Source of the DNA: Loktanella sp.
GTDB lineage: Bacteria > Pseudomonadota > Alphaproteobacteria > Rhodobacterales > Rhodobacteraceae
Assembly: GCA_020201155.1 (NCBI GenBank)
Contig: JAIVHI010000002.1
Location: 1-45,607, forward strand
DNA length: 45,607 bases
Direction: 5' to 3'
In this document: one piece after another, positions 16,861 to 26,889 of the stretch
How positions within the stretch are numbered: position 1 is the first letter of the stretch
Layout: each line of letters begins with the position of its first letter
Notes under the pieces: generated by a model
What the model saw: the letters and a program-made list of their open reading frames with translations, nothing else
Database searches by the model: none
What the model was told of the DNA's origin: nothing
Translations under genes and position numbers: made by a program

Positions 16861-17825
16861 CGCAGGCGGGGGGCGGGGCCGAGCGGCACAAAGCCCATCC
16901 GAACCGCCCCGTCCGACAGGGTCAGAGGCAGCACCAGTTCATCACCGCCCTGCGCCAGACCGCTGGCCATACTTTGATAGGTCTGCAACACGCCCGGCGC
17001 GATCAACCCGCTGTCGGCGGCAAGCTGCAACATCTGCTCCCACGCGCGCAGTCGCAACTCGATCTCGCCTTCCAGATAGCCGGAGACATCCACGAACAAC
17101 GCCCCCGAGGCCCTGATCTGCATGGTGTCCCAGACCACCAGTGCATCGTTGACTGTGATGTCTGTGACCAGTGGCGGCACAGGCTCGGCCATGTTTTCAC
17201 GGTCGAGCTCGCGGTCGAACAGCACCTGCGCGTCCAGCATGATGCGGTCTACCGGGCCGGGCAGGGTGCCGGCTGGGGCGGGCAGGGCGATGTCGCGCAG
17301 GTCCGCAAAGGCGTCATAGGCCGGATCGTCGCCGTCGGCGCGGCGAACTGCGGCCAGAAGACTGTCGATCAGGACGGTCGTTTCGGTCCCTGCCAGAGTG
17401 GCCGCGACAGCCTCGCCCTCCAGCGTCGCCTCGCGGAAGGGCAGGTCGGTCGAGACGCCGACCGACCCGCTCGCGCGCAACCGATCCGACCGCAGCGCGA
17501 TCTCTGTGCCGGCGATGGTCAGTGTCTGTTCGTTCGGGAAGGCCGCGATCACTTCATTGGGGCGATAGGACAGGGCAAGCGCCTGCACGAAAGGCGCCTG
17601 ATAGCGGCTGCCGTCAGGTGCGGTCAGGTCAAGGTCGGTCACCGTGGTGTCGAACCGAGACGGAAAACCCCGCGTTCTGACGTCAGAGTAGGCGACCGCC
17701 CATCCGTCGTTCTGCAGTGCCTCGAGCCCCGAGACGGCCTGTCCTTCGACGGTGCGCGATCCCACGACCCAGTAGCCCGCGTAAAGTGCTGCAAGGACCA
17801 TCGCCCCGAAAAACAGCCGTTTCAT
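16857..17825 (-). CDS. DUF2125 domain protein, membrane-anchored
   Basis: A 322-residue protein with one N-terminal hydrophobic segment (MKRLFFGAMVLAALYAGYWV) acting as signal or anchor, then a beta-rich periplasmic region. Motifs DVRTRGFPSRFDTTVTDLDL and SGYLEGEIELRLRAWEQML fit the DUF2125 family, common in alphaproteobacteria and resembling other groove-forming envelope proteins. I chose ATG 17825, which has AAAGGG upstream, over a TTG five codons earlier. It diverges from chaC. No reaction is known. Confidence 0.8.
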   Translation of the reverse strand: MKRLFFGAMVLAALYAGYWVVGSRTVEGQAVSGLEALQNDGWAVAYSDVRTRGFPSRFDTTVTDLDLTAPDGSRYQAPFVQALALSYRPNEVIAAFPNEQTLTIAGTEIALRSDRLRASGSVGVSTDLPFREATLEGEAVAATLAGTETTVLIDSLLAAVRRADGDDPAYDAFADLRDIALPAPAGTLPGPVDRIMLDAQVLFDRELDRENMAEPVPPLVTDITVNDALVVWDTMQIRASGALFVDVSGYLEGEIELRLRAWEQMLQLAADSGLIAPGVLQTYQSMASGLAQGGDELVLPLTLSDGAVRMGFVPLGPAPRLR

Positions 17826-17889
17826 GCCTAACCCTTTCAACTTTCGCCGCTTTGCGGTTTACAGAGCGCGAACAGGAAGGACCAGCAAC

Positions 17890-18420
17890 ATGGCGCTTTG
17901 GGTATTCGGTTACGGATCACTTTTGTGGAACCCCGGTTTTCGACCGGCGGAACGCAGGCTGGCCGTGCTGAAGGACTATCACCGCAGCTTTTGCATGTTG
18001 TCGATCCACCATCGCGGCTCGGTCGCGGAACCGGGGCTGGTTCTGGCGCTGGATGCGCAAAAGGGTGCGCAATGCACCGGTCTGGCCCTGCGCGTCTCCG
18101 AAGGGGACGAGGACGCGGTCATGGCGATGCTGCGCGAACGGGAGTTGATTTCTTCGGCCTATTTCGAAGACACAGTCACCCTGGAGGACCGTGCAGGCGA
18201 CCGGTTCGATTCCGTGGCCTACATCATTGACCCGCACCACGAACAATACGTGCACTTCGATTTGGAAAAGCAGGCGCAGATGATTGCCCGCGCCGTGGGC
18301 GGACGCGGCCCGAACACCGACTATCTTTTCAGCACGGCGGAACAACTGCAGGAACTTGGCATCAAGGACGTCGATATCGAATGGCTTGTCACCCGCGTGC
18401 GCGAACTGAGCGTGCGATAG
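17890..18420 (+). CDS. chaC: ChaC-type gamma-glutamylcyclotransferase
   Basis: Predicted to break down glutathione to 5-oxoproline and cysteinylglycine. The N-terminal MALWVFGYGSLLWNPGF is the ChaC substrate-binding loop (YGSLLW). The expected catalytic glutamate of the family lies in the central region with REREL and later VAYIIDP. At 176 residues it is the usual length. The start at 17890 follows AGGAAGG by nine bases; an upstream in-frame ATG at 17824 would overlap the DUF2125 start and add 22 unlikely residues. Confidence 0.9.
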   Translation: MALWVFGYGSLLWNPGFRPAERRLAVLKDYHRSFCMLSIHHRGSVAEPGLVLALDAQKGAQCTGLALRVSEGDEDAVMAMLRERELISSAYFEDTVTLEDRAGDRFDSVAYIIDPHHEQYVHFDLEKQAQMIARAVGGRGPNTDYLFSTAEQLQELGIKDVDIEWLVTRVRELSVR

Positions 18421-18484
18421 TGATTCCCCTCCTTCACCAGATCGCCTAGGCTTTGGCCCAGCAGAACAACAAGGACCCCATCCG

Positions 18485-19663
18485 TTGACGGACATCAGGG
18501 AAACCGAGGCCGAGCCGCATTTTTCACGACCTGTGCGTCAGATCACCTCGATGCTGATCGTTCTGGCCCTGGTCGCGGCGGGACTCTATCTGGGCTTTGC
18601 CCCGTTTCGCGCGATCTTCATGTCGAACCCCTATCTGAACGGGGTCATTCTGGCCGTCTTCGTGCTGGGCGTCCTGTCGACGATCAATCAGGTGGTGCAG
18701 TTGATGTACTCGGTCCAGTGGATCGAAGGCTTTGCCGCCAATCGCGTCGGTCACCGCCTGACCACCGCCCCCTCGCTTCTGGCGCCGCTTGCCACGCTTT
18801 TGCGGTCGCGCGGCGCGCGGATGCAGATTTCGTCCTCGTCCAGCCGCTCGATCCTCGATTCCGTGGCGCAGCGGATCGACGAAGACCGCGAGATCACGCG
18901 CTATATCGGCAACGTGCTGATTTTCCTGGGCCTTCTGGGCACCTTTTACGGCTTGGCCACGACCGTGCCCGCCCTTGTCGACACCATCCGGTCGCTTTCT
19001 CCGGAAGCGGGCGAAGCGGGCGCGGATATCTTTTCGCGGCTTCAGTCCGGTCTCGAAAGCCAGCTGGGCGGCATGGGAACGGCCTTTTCATCCTCGCTTC
19101 TGGGACTGGCGGGATCGCTTGTCGTGGGGCTACTGGAGCTTTTTGCAGGCCACGGCCAGAATCGCTTTTACCGCGAGCTCGAAGAATGGCTTTCGACCAT
19201 CACCCGCCTCGGCTTTGCCGGACACGACGAAGGCGCGGGCGAGGAAAGCGGCGCCATGATCGCCTTTGCAGAGCATATGGCCGAGCAGATGGAAGCGATG
19301 CGCGAGATCGTGGCCGAAACCACGACAAGTCGCGCCAGCAGCGAGGCGCAGATGGCCGATCTGGCCCGTGCGGTCGAACGCATGGCGCAGGGCGGGTCGG
19401 GGTCGGACGATACGAACGCGCTTTTGATGCGCGTCGCGGAAGGGCAAGAGGCGCTGATCGCCCAACTCAAGGACGGCGGGGCCGACGGTCTGGATGCGGA
19501 AAGCCGGATGCGGCTGCGGTCGATCGACGTGCAGCTTCTGCGCATTCTGGAAGAAATGGCGGCGGGCCGACAGGAAACCGTGGGCGAGCTTCGGACCGAA
19601 CTGGGTGCGCTGCGCCGTAGCCTGACGATCGGTCGGGGGCGGAGTGGCGGAGGCGACTTCTGA
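18485..19663 (+). CDS. MotA/TolQ/ExbB-like stator subunit
   Basis: Inner-membrane protein, 392 residues. Hydrophobic segments lie at about residues 22-44, 52-75, 138-160 and 190-215. The pair IGNVLIFLGLLGTFYGLA and GGMGTAFSSSLLGLAGSLV is the proton-channel signature of MotA/TolQ/ExbB proteins. From about residue 235 the chain is charged and helical (QMADLARAVERMAQ, LRSIDVQLLRILEEMAAG), a cytoplasmic tail longer than in ExbB. It starts at TTG 18485, nine bases after AAGGA. TGATG joins its stop to the start of the next gene. With that partner it should form an ion-driven stator acting on peptidoglycan. ZorA of Zorya has a similar plan, but no other Zorya gene is present. Confidence 0.85.
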   Translation: MTDIRETEAEPHFSRPVRQITSMLIVLALVAAGLYLGFAPFRAIFMSNPYLNGVILAVFVLGVLSTINQVVQLMYSVQWIEGFAANRVGHRLTTAPSLLAPLATLLRSRGARMQISSSSSRSILDSVAQRIDEDREITRYIGNVLIFLGLLGTFYGLATTVPALVDTIRSLSPEAGEAGADIFSRLQSGLESQLGGMGTAFSSSLLGLAGSLVVGLLELFAGHGQNRFYRELEEWLSTITRLGFAGHDEGAGEESGAMIAFAEHMAEQMEAMREIVAETTTSRASSEAQMADLARAVERMAQGGSGSDDTNALLMRVAEGQEALIAQLKDGGADGLDAESRMRLRSIDVQLLRILEEMAAGRQETVGELRTELGALRRSLTIGRGRSGGGDF

Positions 19664-21822
19664 TGGCGCTGGCGCGACGGTCATCGCAGCGGTTCAATAC
19701 GGCCATCTGGCCGGGCTTCGTGGACGCCATGACCGGTCTTCTGCTGGTGCTGATGTTCGTCCTGACCATTTTCATGGTGATCCAGTTCGCGCTGCGCGAA
19801 ACCATCACCGGGCAGGAAAGCCGCCTCAATGAGCTCTCTGCCGAGGTGTCGTCGCTGGCGGATGCGCTGGGTCTCAGCCAAGCCGAAAACGCCAGCCTGA
19901 CAGAAAGCCTGACGGAAGCGACAGAGACGGCAGAGGCCCAGTCCAGCCTGATCGACCGGTTGACCGCAGAGCGCGACACCGCGCAGGCGGCCCTGTCCGA
20001 AGCGCAGAACCGGATCACGGGCTTCGAGGCGCAGGTCGCGGGGCTGCTTGCGCAGCGCGCCGAGGCCAATGCGACCATCACCGATCTGGAAGGGCGCGAA
20101 GCGGATTTGCTGGACGAGCAAGAGGCCCTGACGCTGGCGTTGGCGCAGGCCCGCGACGAAATCGACGCAGGCGAAGAGGCTGCCCGACTGGCCGCGGCGC
20201 AGCGGGACGCGTTGGAATCGATCATCGCCGATCTCGAAACGACGCAAGAAACCAGTGCTGCCCGCATCGCGGCCCTGCAAGAGGCGGCGGAAGAGGACGC
20301 GGCACAGATCAGCGAACTCGAAGCACAGCAGCTGGCCGAGGCGGCCGCGGCCCAAGCACTGCGCGAGCGGCTGGAAAATGCGGATGCCGAACTGACGGCC
20401 ATGACCCTCGCGCTGGAAGAACAGCGGCGCGAGGCCGAGGAGACCCTGACGCTTCTGGCCGCAGCCGAGGCCGCGCGCGACGCGTTGGACCGCAACCTTG
20501 CCGCAGCACTTCTGGCCCAGCAGGCGGCCGAAGATGAATTGTCCAGTGCGCGCAATCAGGGTGACGATCTGGACGCGCGGCTTGCGGCAGCCCTGAACCT
20601 TCAATCCGAAACCGAAGAAGAACTGGCCGCCGCCCGCGAAGCACTGACGGCGGCAGACATGCGGAACGAGGATTTGACCGTCCGGCTGGCCGCGGCAGTG
20701 GCCGCGCAGGAAGACACGGCGTTGGACCTTGAAGCTGCGCGGGAAGCGATGGAACAGGCGATGGCGCAAAGCGATGCCGAGCTTGCCGATGTTCAGGCCC
20801 GACTTGCCGCGGCCCTGCTGGCGCAAGAGACCACGACAGCGGACCTCGCGACCACCGAAGAGGCCCGCGAGGCGCTTGAACAACAACTGGCCGAGGCGCT
20901 TTTGGCGCAAGAGGCGCTGCAGTCCGAGATCGCGGCCCTGCGCGACACGACGTCCGAGACCAGTCAGGATCGCGCCGCGCTGCAAACGCGGCTTGCCGCG
21001 GCCCTTGCAGCCGCGCAGACCGCCGAGGCCGAAGCCTTGACCCGTGCCGACCTTCTGGCCGAGGCTGAAGACCAGCTTCGCGAAGAGGAACAATCCTCGG
21101 AACGGGCACAACGGCAGGTCGCCACGCTCAATGCGCAGGTCGCCGAATTGCGCACCCAGATCGGCACGCTTCAGTCCCTGCTGGATATTGCCGAAGAAGC
21201 CGATCGCGAAGCCGAGATCCAGATCGAGGCTCTCGGTGCCCAGTTGAACACGGCCTTGGCCCGCGTTGCCGCCGAACAGTCCCGCCGTGTCGCGCTGGAA
21301 GAAGCGGAACGTCAGCGCCTGATCGAAGAGGCCGCACGTCTTGCCGCCGAAGCCCAGAACCTCGAACGGTTCCGGTCCGACTTTTTCGGTCAGCTGCGCG
21401 ACGTCATGGAGGGCGTGCAAGGCGTGCGGATCGAAGGGGACCGCTTCGTCTTTTCGTCAGAGGTGCTGTTCCAGCCGGGGCAGGCCGAACTGTCCGGGCA
21501 GGGCAGGGAAGAGATCGCCAAGGTGGCCGAAATCCTGCGCGAGATCAGCGAAGAAATCCCCGCGGGGATCGACTGGATCATCCGCGTGGACGGCCATACC
21601 GACAATCTGCCACTGTCCGGCGCGGGCCAGTTTCGCGACAACTGGGAGCTTAGTCAGGCGCGTGCGCTATCGGTCGTTCGCTACATGCAGGACAGCCTGA
21701 ATATCCCGCCACAACGGTTGGCCGCGAATGGATTCGGGGAATATCAGCCGCTCAATGCCGCCAGCACGCCCGAGGCGCGGGCGCAAAACCGACGGATCGA
21801 ATTGAAACTGACCGAACGCTAG
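19663..21822 (+). CDS. OmpA/MotB-like stator partner with about 500-residue coiled coil
   Basis: A 719-residue protein with three parts. First, one membrane helix at about 18-43 (GFVDAMTGLLLVLMFVLTIF) with an aspartate, D21, where MotB and ExbD carry their proton-binding residue. Second, an alanine- and glutamate-rich coiled coil from about 45 to 560. Third, an OmpA-like peptidoglycan-binding domain from about 585, with FQPGQAELS, VDGHTDNLPL, NWELSQARALSVVRYM and RLAANGFGEYQPL. Within the coil a motif RLAAALLAQ recurs at residues 279, 307, 342, 381, 409 and 444, with spacings 28, 35, 39, 28 and 35. Most are whole heptads. If fully extended, such a helix would be far longer than the periplasm is wide, so the coil probably folds back. 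The stop shares CTAG with the M23 peptidase gene. Confidence 0.88.
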   Translation: MALARRSSQRFNTAIWPGFVDAMTGLLLVLMFVLTIFMVIQFALRETITGQESRLNELSAEVSSLADALGLSQAENASLTESLTEATETAEAQSSLIDRLTAERDTAQAALSEAQNRITGFEAQVAGLLAQRAEANATITDLEGREADLLDEQEALTLALAQARDEIDAGEEAARLAAAQRDALESIIADLETTQETSAARIAALQEAAEEDAAQISELEAQQLAEAAAAQALRERLENADAELTAMTLALEEQRREAEETLTLLAAAEAARDALDRNLAAALLAQQAAEDELSSARNQGDDLDARLAAALNLQSETEEELAAAREALTAADMRNEDLTVRLAAAVAAQEDTALDLEAAREAMEQAMAQSDAELADVQARLAAALLAQETTTADLATTEEAREALEQQLAEALLAQEALQSEIAALRDTTSETSQDRAALQTRLAAALAAAQTAEAEALTRADLLAEAEDQLREEEQSSERAQRQVATLNAQVAELRTQIGTLQSLLDIAEEADREAEIQIEALGAQLNTALARVAAEQSRRVALEEAERQRLIEEAARLAAEAQNLERFRSDFFGQLRDVMEGVQGVRIEGDRFVFSSEVLFQPGQAELSGQGREEIAKVAEILREISEEIPAGIDWIIRVDGHTDNLPLSGAGQFRDNWELSQARALSVVRYMQDSLNIPPQRLAANGFGEYQPLNAASTPEARAQNRRIELKLTER

Positions 21823-22787
21823 GGCGCGATGCTGATCTGCGTGCTTTGACTGTCCAGCGGAGTGTCGTCGCGGATCAATGTGAAAGTGGCCGTATAATCG
21901 CCCTCGGGCCAGCCTGCCTGCGGTGTGCGGCGTCCCATGGCACGGAAAAGCTGTGCCTGCGTGCGGTCCAGCCTCTGCGCGTCGCTCAGGACCGACCCCG
22001 CGGGGCCCGATATCTCGACCGAGACGACGTCACCTTCGCGCCCGCCGAAAAGGTAGACCCATGCGACAAGCGCCGGTGACGCCGGTTGCAGTGACCTCGC
22101 GCCGGCCCTACCGGCCTTGATGGTGTCGTAATCCGGCACGGCATCGGAAAAACCCGTTGCGAGTATGCCGCCCTGCGGGACGTCCAGCGGTTCGGCCCAC
22201 AGGCTTTCGGTGACCCCTTCGGGATCGCAGGTCAGCCTGTTGTCCGCATCGAAGGGATCGACCACCTCACCATCCTTGCGCAGGGACAGGTGGAGATGGG
22301 GGAACTCGGTCTGGCCTGACAGCCCGATGCGGCCCAGACGGTCACCGACATCGACCTGCTGCCCCGCCGCAACCGCAACAGTGCCACGGGCAAGGTGGCA
22401 ATACTGCGTCTCCCAGCCGTCGCCATGGTCGATGACGACACCGTTGCCGCATTCGCGGTCCGCGACCTGCGGGGCATCCGGTGTTCCCTGCCGATGATCG
22501 ACCATGCCGTCGCGCGCACCAGTCACACGCCCCGGCGCCGCGGCAAGGACGTCCACGCCCACCCTTTGATCCTCGAGTGACATCAGCGCAAAGTCAGTGC
22601 CCTTGTGCCCGTCGTAGGTCAGGAATCCACACCGGTAGTCCTGTGCGTCCGGTGTGACATCATGGTCGACGAAGTTCTGGACATAGCAGGTATCGCCCAG
22701 AGTGCAGTCGACCGGCAGGGCCAAATCAATGTCCCCCGCAGCCGGAAAGGCTACGAGGGACAGGAGAATCGCAATCGTGTTTCGCAA
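21819..22787 (-). CDS. Secreted M23 family metallopeptidase
   Basis: Periplasmic zinc peptidase, likely a peptidoglycan endopeptidase, 322 residues. The N-terminus (MRNTIAILLSLVAFPAAGD) is a short signal peptide. The LytM-type site is visible: H-K-G-T-D (YDGHKGTDFAL, first zinc ligands), WETQYCHLARG, and HLHLSLRKDG with the H-x-H pair. The conserved H-x(3)-D and H-x-H ligands are all there, so it should be active. About 120 C-terminal residues form a beta-rich domain I do not recognise. It begins at TTG 22787, three bases after the clpA stop, so it is probably cotranscribed with clpA. It converges on the stator pair that also contacts peptidoglycan. Confidence 0.88.
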   Translation of the reverse strand: MRNTIAILLSLVAFPAAGDIDLALPVDCTLGDTCYVQNFVDHDVTPDAQDYRCGFLTYDGHKGTDFALMSLEDQRVGVDVLAAAPGRVTGARDGMVDHRQGTPDAPQVADRECGNGVVIDHGDGWETQYCHLARGTVAVAAGQQVDVGDRLGRIGLSGQTEFPHLHLSLRKDGEVVDPFDADNRLTCDPEGVTESLWAEPLDVPQGGILATGFSDAVPDYDTIKAGRAGARSLQPASPALVAWVYLFGGREGDVVSVEISGPAGSVLSDAQRLDRTQAQLFRAMGRRTPQAGWPEGDYTATFTLIRDDTPLDSQSTQISIAP

Positions 22788-22790
22788 GGA

Positions 22791-25115
22791 TCAGTCAGCC
22801 GTCAGCAAGGGTGGCTTTTTCGACGATCCGCTGATGCGCGCCTTTTCCGGCTCTTCGAACCGCAGCTCCAGCTGTCCGTCCTTGACCCCGACCTTCACCA
22901 GACCGCCCTTGACCAGCTTGCCGAACAGCAATTCCTCCGCGAGCGGCTTCTTGATGCTTTCCTGGATCACGCGGCCCAGCGGGCGTGCGCCCATCTTGAC
23001 GTCGTAACCCTTCTCGGCAAGCCAGTCGCCGGCGGCCTTGGTCAGCTCGATATGGACGTTGCGGTCGATCAGCTGCGCTTCGAGTTGCAGCACGAATTTC
23101 TCGACCACGCGCAGGATCACCTCTTTCGGCAGGGGCGCGAAGGAAATGATCGCGTCCAGCCGGTTGCGGAATTCCGGCGTGAAGGTCCGTTCGATGGCGG
23201 CGGTATCCTCGCCCTCGCGGCTTTCGCGGCCAAAGCCCATGGCGTTCTTGCCCAGCTCGGCGGCACCGGCGTTCGAGGTCATGATCAGGATCACGTTGCG
23301 GAAATCGGTCGTCCGCCCGTTGTGGTCCGTCAGCTTGCCGTGGTCCATCACCTGCAACAGGATGTTGTAGACATCCGGGTGAGCCTTTTCCATTTCGTCC
23401 AGCAACAGCACGCAGTGCGGGTTCTGGTCGACACCGTCGGTCAGCATGCCGCCCTGATCAAAGCCGACATAGCCCGGAGGCGCACCGATCAGACGGCTGA
23501 CGGCGTGCTTTTCCATGTACTCCGACATGTCGAAGCGCATCAGCTCCACGCCCAGCGTATCCGCCAGCTGCTTTGCCACCTCGGTCTTGCCCACACCGGT
23601 GGGACCGGCGAACAGGTAGTTGCCGATGGGCTTTTCCGGCTCGCGCAGACCGGCCCGGGCCAGTTTGATCGAAGACGACAGGGCCTCGATCGCCTTGTCC
23701 TGACCGAAGACGACGCGCTTGAGCGACTTTTCAAGGTCCTTCAGAACCTCGGCGTCGTCCTTGCTGACCGACTTCGGCGGGATGCGGGCGATCTTGGCGA
23801 CAACCGCTTCGATCTCCTTTGCACCGATGGTCTTGCGCCGCTTGCTTTCGGCCACCAGATGCTGCGCCGCACCGGCTTCGTCGATCACGTCGATCGCCTT
23901 GTCGGGTAGCTTACGGTCGTTGATATACCGCGCCGACAGTTCGACGGCGGTTTTCACGGCCTCTGCGGTGTATTTGATCTGGTGGTGCTTTTCGAAATAG
24001 GGCTTGAGGCCCTGCAGGATCTTGATCGCATCCGGCACGGAAGGTTCGTTCACGTCGATCTTCTGGAACCGGCGCGACAGGGCGCGGTCCTTTTCGAAGT
24101 GCTGGCGGAACTCCTTGTAGGTGGTGGAGCCCATGCAACGCAGCTTGCCGCCCTGAAGCGCGGGCTTCAGCAGGTTCGATGCATCCATCGCACCGCCAGA
24201 AGTGGCGCCCGCACCGATCACGGTGTGGATTTCGTCGATGAAGAGCACGGCGTCTTCGTGATTTTCCATTTCGGTCATCACGGCTTTCAGGCGTTCCTCG
24301 AAATCGCCGCGATAGCGTGTGCCGGCCAGCAGCGCACCCATGTCGAGCGAATAGATGGTCGCGTTCGACAGAACCTCGGGGGTTTCGCCCTTGACGATCT
24401 TGTAGGCCAGACCTTCGGCGATGGCGGTCTTGCCCACGCCGGGGTCGCCCACGAGAAGAGGGTTGTTCTTGCGGCGGCGGCAGAGAACCTGGATGCAGCG
24501 CTCGACCTCGTGGGCGCGGCCGATCAGCGGATCGACATCGCCCTTCGTGGCTTTCACGTTGAGGTCCACGCAGTATTTCGCCAGTGCGGATTCCTTGTCG
24601 TCACCGCCCGATTCCTCGTGTGCGTCGTCTTCGTTGATCGACCCGGTGACAGGCCGTGCCTCGCCGAAGGCCGGGTCCTTGGCGACACCGTGTGCGATGA
24701 AGTTGACCGCGTCGTAGCGGGTCATGTCCTGTTCTTGCAGGAAGAAGGCGGCGTGGCTTTCACGTTCGGCAAAGATGGCGACAAGCACGTTGGCGCCAGT
24801 GACTTCTGTCCGGCCCGAGGACTGCACATGGATCGCGGCACGCTGGATCACGCGCTGGAACGCGGCGGTCGGCACGGCTTCGGACCCTTCGACATCGGTT
24901 TCAAGCGTGGACAGATCGTCCTCGATGAATTCCTCGAGATCCTTGCGCAATTCGTCCAGATCGACCGAACAGGCCTGCATCACCCGGGCGGCGTCAGGTT
25001 CGTCGATCAGGGCGAGGAGCAGATGCTCCAGCGTCGCAAGCTCGTGTCTGCGTGCGTTGGCAAGGGCCAGCGCACCGTGAATGGACTGCTCAAGCGTCGT
25101 GGAAAAAGATGGCAC
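22791..25115 (-). CDS. clpA: ATP-dependent Clp protease ATP-binding subunit ClpA
   Basis: Hexameric AAA+ unfoldase that feeds proteins to ClpP; 774 residues. The N-domain ([34 protein letters not shown]) is followed by AAA-1 with Walker A GDPGVGKT and Walker [10 protein letters not shown], and AAA-2 with GPTGVGKT and [14 protein letters not shown]. The C-terminus has the [24 protein letters not shown] sensor-2 region. I choose GTG 25115 as start because GAGGAG lies eight bases upstream and the product then begins [10 protein letters not shown] as in relatives; an ATG at 25133 would overlap that ribosome site. The adaptor gene clpS, often adjacent, is not next to it here. Confidence 0.95.
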   Translation of the reverse strand: MPSFSTTLEQSIHGALALANARRHELATLEHLLLALIDEPDAARVMQACSVDLDELRKDLEEFIEDDLSTLETDVEGSEAVPTAAFQRVIQRAAIHVQSSGRTEVTGANVLVAIFAERESHAAFFLQEQDMTRYDAVNFIAHGVAKDPAFGEARPVTGSINEDDAHEESGGDDKESALAKYCVDLNVKATKGDVDPLIGRAHEVERCIQVLCRRRKNNPLLVGDPGVGKTAIAEGLAYKIVKGETPEVLSNATIYSLDMGALLAGTRYRGDFEERLKAVMTEMENHEDAVLFIDEIHTVIGAGATSGGAMDASNLLKPALQGGKLRCMGSTTYKEFRQHFEKDRALSRRFQKIDVNEPSVPDAIKILQGLKPYFEKHHQIKYTAEAVKTAVELSARYINDRKLPDKAIDVIDEAGAAQHLVAESKRRKTIGAKEIEAVVAKIARIPPKSVSKDDAEVLKDLEKSLKRVVFGQDKAIEALSSSIKLARAGLREPEKPIGNYLFAGPTGVGKTEVAKQLADTLGVELMRFDMSEYMEKHAVSRLIGAPPGYVGFDQGGMLTDGVDQNPHCVLLLDEMEKAHPDVYNILLQVMDHGKLTDHNGRTTDFRNVILIMTSNAGAAELGKNAMGFGRESREGEDTAAIERTFTPEFRNRLDAIISFAPLPKEVILRVVEKFVLQLEAQLIDRNVHIELTKAAGDWLAEKGYDVKMGARPLGRVIQESIKKPLAEELLFGKLVKGGLVKVGVKDGQLELRFEEPEKARISGSSKKPPLLTAD

Positions 25116-25307
25116 TTTGGGTGCTCCTCTCATCGGGGGGCCGTCGGGCGGGACGCCCGTACGGACCGTGGCCTCTAGACTTTAAGGTTTGGTGTTTAGC
25201 ATCCAACCTTCAAGGACTTTTTTCGGTTTGACACGTACAATTCACAGGAGTGTGCATTGCGCCGTGAACGGTGGCAGGTGCGCGGGCGGGCTGCCCGCTC
25301 TTTCACC
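25116..25307. other. Gap between gloB and clpA
   Basis: This gap contains the clpA leader and ribosome site (GAGGAG near 25124-25129) and, nearer gloB, a GC-rich inverted repeat GCGGGC/GCCCGC around 25281-25300 without a T run on the minus strand. On the minus strand the sequence upstream of clpA includes an A/T-richer section around 25180-25235, where its promoter most likely lies. No small gene is convincing. Confidence 0.4.
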
Positions 25308-26069
25308 TTAGAAGTTATCCTTGCGCTTGCGGACCTCGGCAAAGACGTCGACGGGGTCGGCGTCCGGCAGTCCGATCGCCTGTTTCAGGGCAGGATCGTC
25401 AGCGCGCAGAAAGGGGTTCGTTTCCATCTCGACCGCCAGTGTGGACGGCACCGTCGGAACCCCCTTGTCCCGCGCCGCATCAATCTGGCTCTTTCTTGAA
25501 ATAAGCTTTGCATTGTCCGGTTCAAGGGACAAGGCAAAGGCCATGTTGTTCGTCGTATATTCATGCCCCGAGCAGACAACCGTCTGCGGGGGCAGGGCGC
25601 GCAGTTTCAGCAGGCTGTCCCACATTTGTGCCGGTGTGCCCTCGAACAGGCGTCCGCAGCCCATGGCCATCAGGCTGTCGGCGGTAAAGGCATAGCCCGC
25701 GCCGCGCATCACAAAGGCGATGTGGCCCAGCGTATGCCCCGATACGTCAAGGATTTCCACGGGTTCGCCGCAAACCGTGATCTCGTCTCCCTCGCTGACC
25801 TCCAGATCAAGCGGTGGCAGGCGGGACGCGTCGGACTTGGCACCAATCACGCGGGCATCGCCGCGCAGGCCGTCGAGCCCGTCCACGTGATCCCAGTGGT
25901 GGTGCGTCAAAAGGACATCCGTCAGATGCCACCCGCGTTTGTCCAGTTCCGCCTTGATCGGCCCGGCTTCCGGAGCGTCGATCAGCGCTGTTTCATCCGT
26001 CTCGTCGTTGTGAAGCAGGAACGCGTAATTGTCTTTCAGGCAGGGGACGGTGACGAAGGTGAGGGGCAT
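25308..26069 (-). CDS. gloB: Hydroxyacylglutathione hydrolase (glyoxalase II)
   Basis: Hydrolyses S-lactoylglutathione to lactate and glutathione, the second step of methylglyoxal detoxification. A 253-residue metallo-beta-lactamase-fold protein with the binuclear metal motif [14 protein letters not shown] at about residues 54-67, [30 protein letters not shown], and [15 protein letters not shown], all characteristic of GloB. The C-terminal substrate-binding helical part is complete. ATG 26069 faces the methyltransferase gene across a short divergent region. Confidence 0.95.
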   Translation of the reverse strand: MPLTFVTVPCLKDNYAFLLHNDETDETALIDAPEAGPIKAELDKRGWHLTDVLLTHHHWDHVDGLDGLRGDARVIGAKSDASRLPPLDLEVSEGDEITVCGEPVEILDVSGHTLGHIAFVMRGAGYAFTADSLMAMGCGRLFEGTPAQMWDSLLKLRALPPQTVVCSGHEYTTNNMAFALSLEPDNAKLISRKSQIDAARDKGVPTVPSTLAVEMETNPFLRADDPALKQAIGLPDADPVDVFAEVRKRKDNF

Positions 26070-26127
26070 GGCACATTTCCGTGTTCAGGTTATGGTGGCG
26101 GCGAACGAACAAAAGGTCCGTGCCGCT

Positions 26128-26889
26128 TTGCATCTAGATGTGTCCGATCTGCGTAATTTCTACTACCGAAGCACGTTGGGGCGGGCGGCGCAAAAGGTCG
26201 TGCGGGATGAACTGGTCAAGCTTTGGCCGTCGACCAAGGGACAAACTGTCGCGGGCTACGGCTTTGCCGTGCCGCTGTTGCGCCCGTTTCTGGCCGAATC
26301 GCGGCGTGTCATCGGGCTGATGCCGGGACCGCAGGGCGTCATGGCCTGGCCGCCGGGGGCCGCAAATGTCTCGGTTCTGTGCGACGAAACGCTTTGGCCT
26401 CTGGAAACCGGGCACGTCGACAGGCTGGTGATGATGCACGGGCTCGAGACCTCGGATACGCCGGCTGCGCTGATGGACGAAGCGTTCCGCGTCCTCGGCC
26501 CCGGCGGACGTGTGGTTTTCATCGTTCCGAACCGCGCCGGTCTGTGGTCGCGGTCGGACAATACGCCTTTCGGATATGGGCGTCCCTATTCACTGCACCA
26601 GCTCGAAAGCCAGCTTGATGCCCATAACTTCGCGATCGAACGCAGTTGCGCCGCGCTCTATCAGGCACCGTCGCACAAGCGATTCTGGCGCAAGATCGCG
26701 GGGTTTCTGGAAAAGGCCGGTCACAAGCTGCCGTTCTTCGCGCCCGGCGGGGTGCTGATCATCGAGGCCAGCAAAAAGGGCAACAACCCGGTCCGCCCCG
26801 GGCTGGGCGAGACGGTCACACGGCCCCTCAAGGCCTTTGGCGGCATGGGGGCTCCGGTGCCGGAACCCACGCGTCGCGTCGGGAAATGA
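26128..26889 (+). CDS. Class I SAM-dependent methyltransferase
   Basis: Predicted methyltransferase of 253 residues, substrate unknown. [16 protein letters not shown] opens the protein as in alphaproteobacterial relatives. [14 protein letters not shown] segment fits the SAM-binding loop. [34 protein letters not shown] is the typical post-motif II/III region of class I enzymes. I start at TTG 26128 since relatives begin MHLDV-LDLRNFYY; the ATG at 26092 is the alternative. Next to gloB in divergent orientation. Confidence 0.8.
   Translation: MHLDVSDLRNFYYRSTLGRAAQKVVRDELVKLWPSTKGQTVAGYGFAVPLLRPFLAESRRVIGLMPGPQGVMAWPPGAANVSVLCDETLWPLETGHVDRLVMMHGLETSDTPAALMDEAFRVLGPGGRVVFIVPNRAGLWSRSDNTPFGYGRPYSLHQLESQLDAHNFAIERSCAALYQAPSHKRFWRKIAGFLEKAGHKLPFFAPGGVLIIEASKKGNNPVRPGLGETVTRPLKAFGGMGAPVPEPTRRVGK

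Noticed and set aside
18485-21822. Zorya anti-phage system (ZorA/ZorB)
   Set aside because: The two proteins share the MotA and OmpA/MotB plan, but no ZorC, ZorD helicase or ZorE nuclease is near; neighbours are ChaC and an M23 peptidase. Kept only as a comparison.
25116-25133. ATG 25133 as clpA start
   Set aside because: It overlaps the GAGGAG that is ideally placed for GTG 25115, which gives the family N-terminus.
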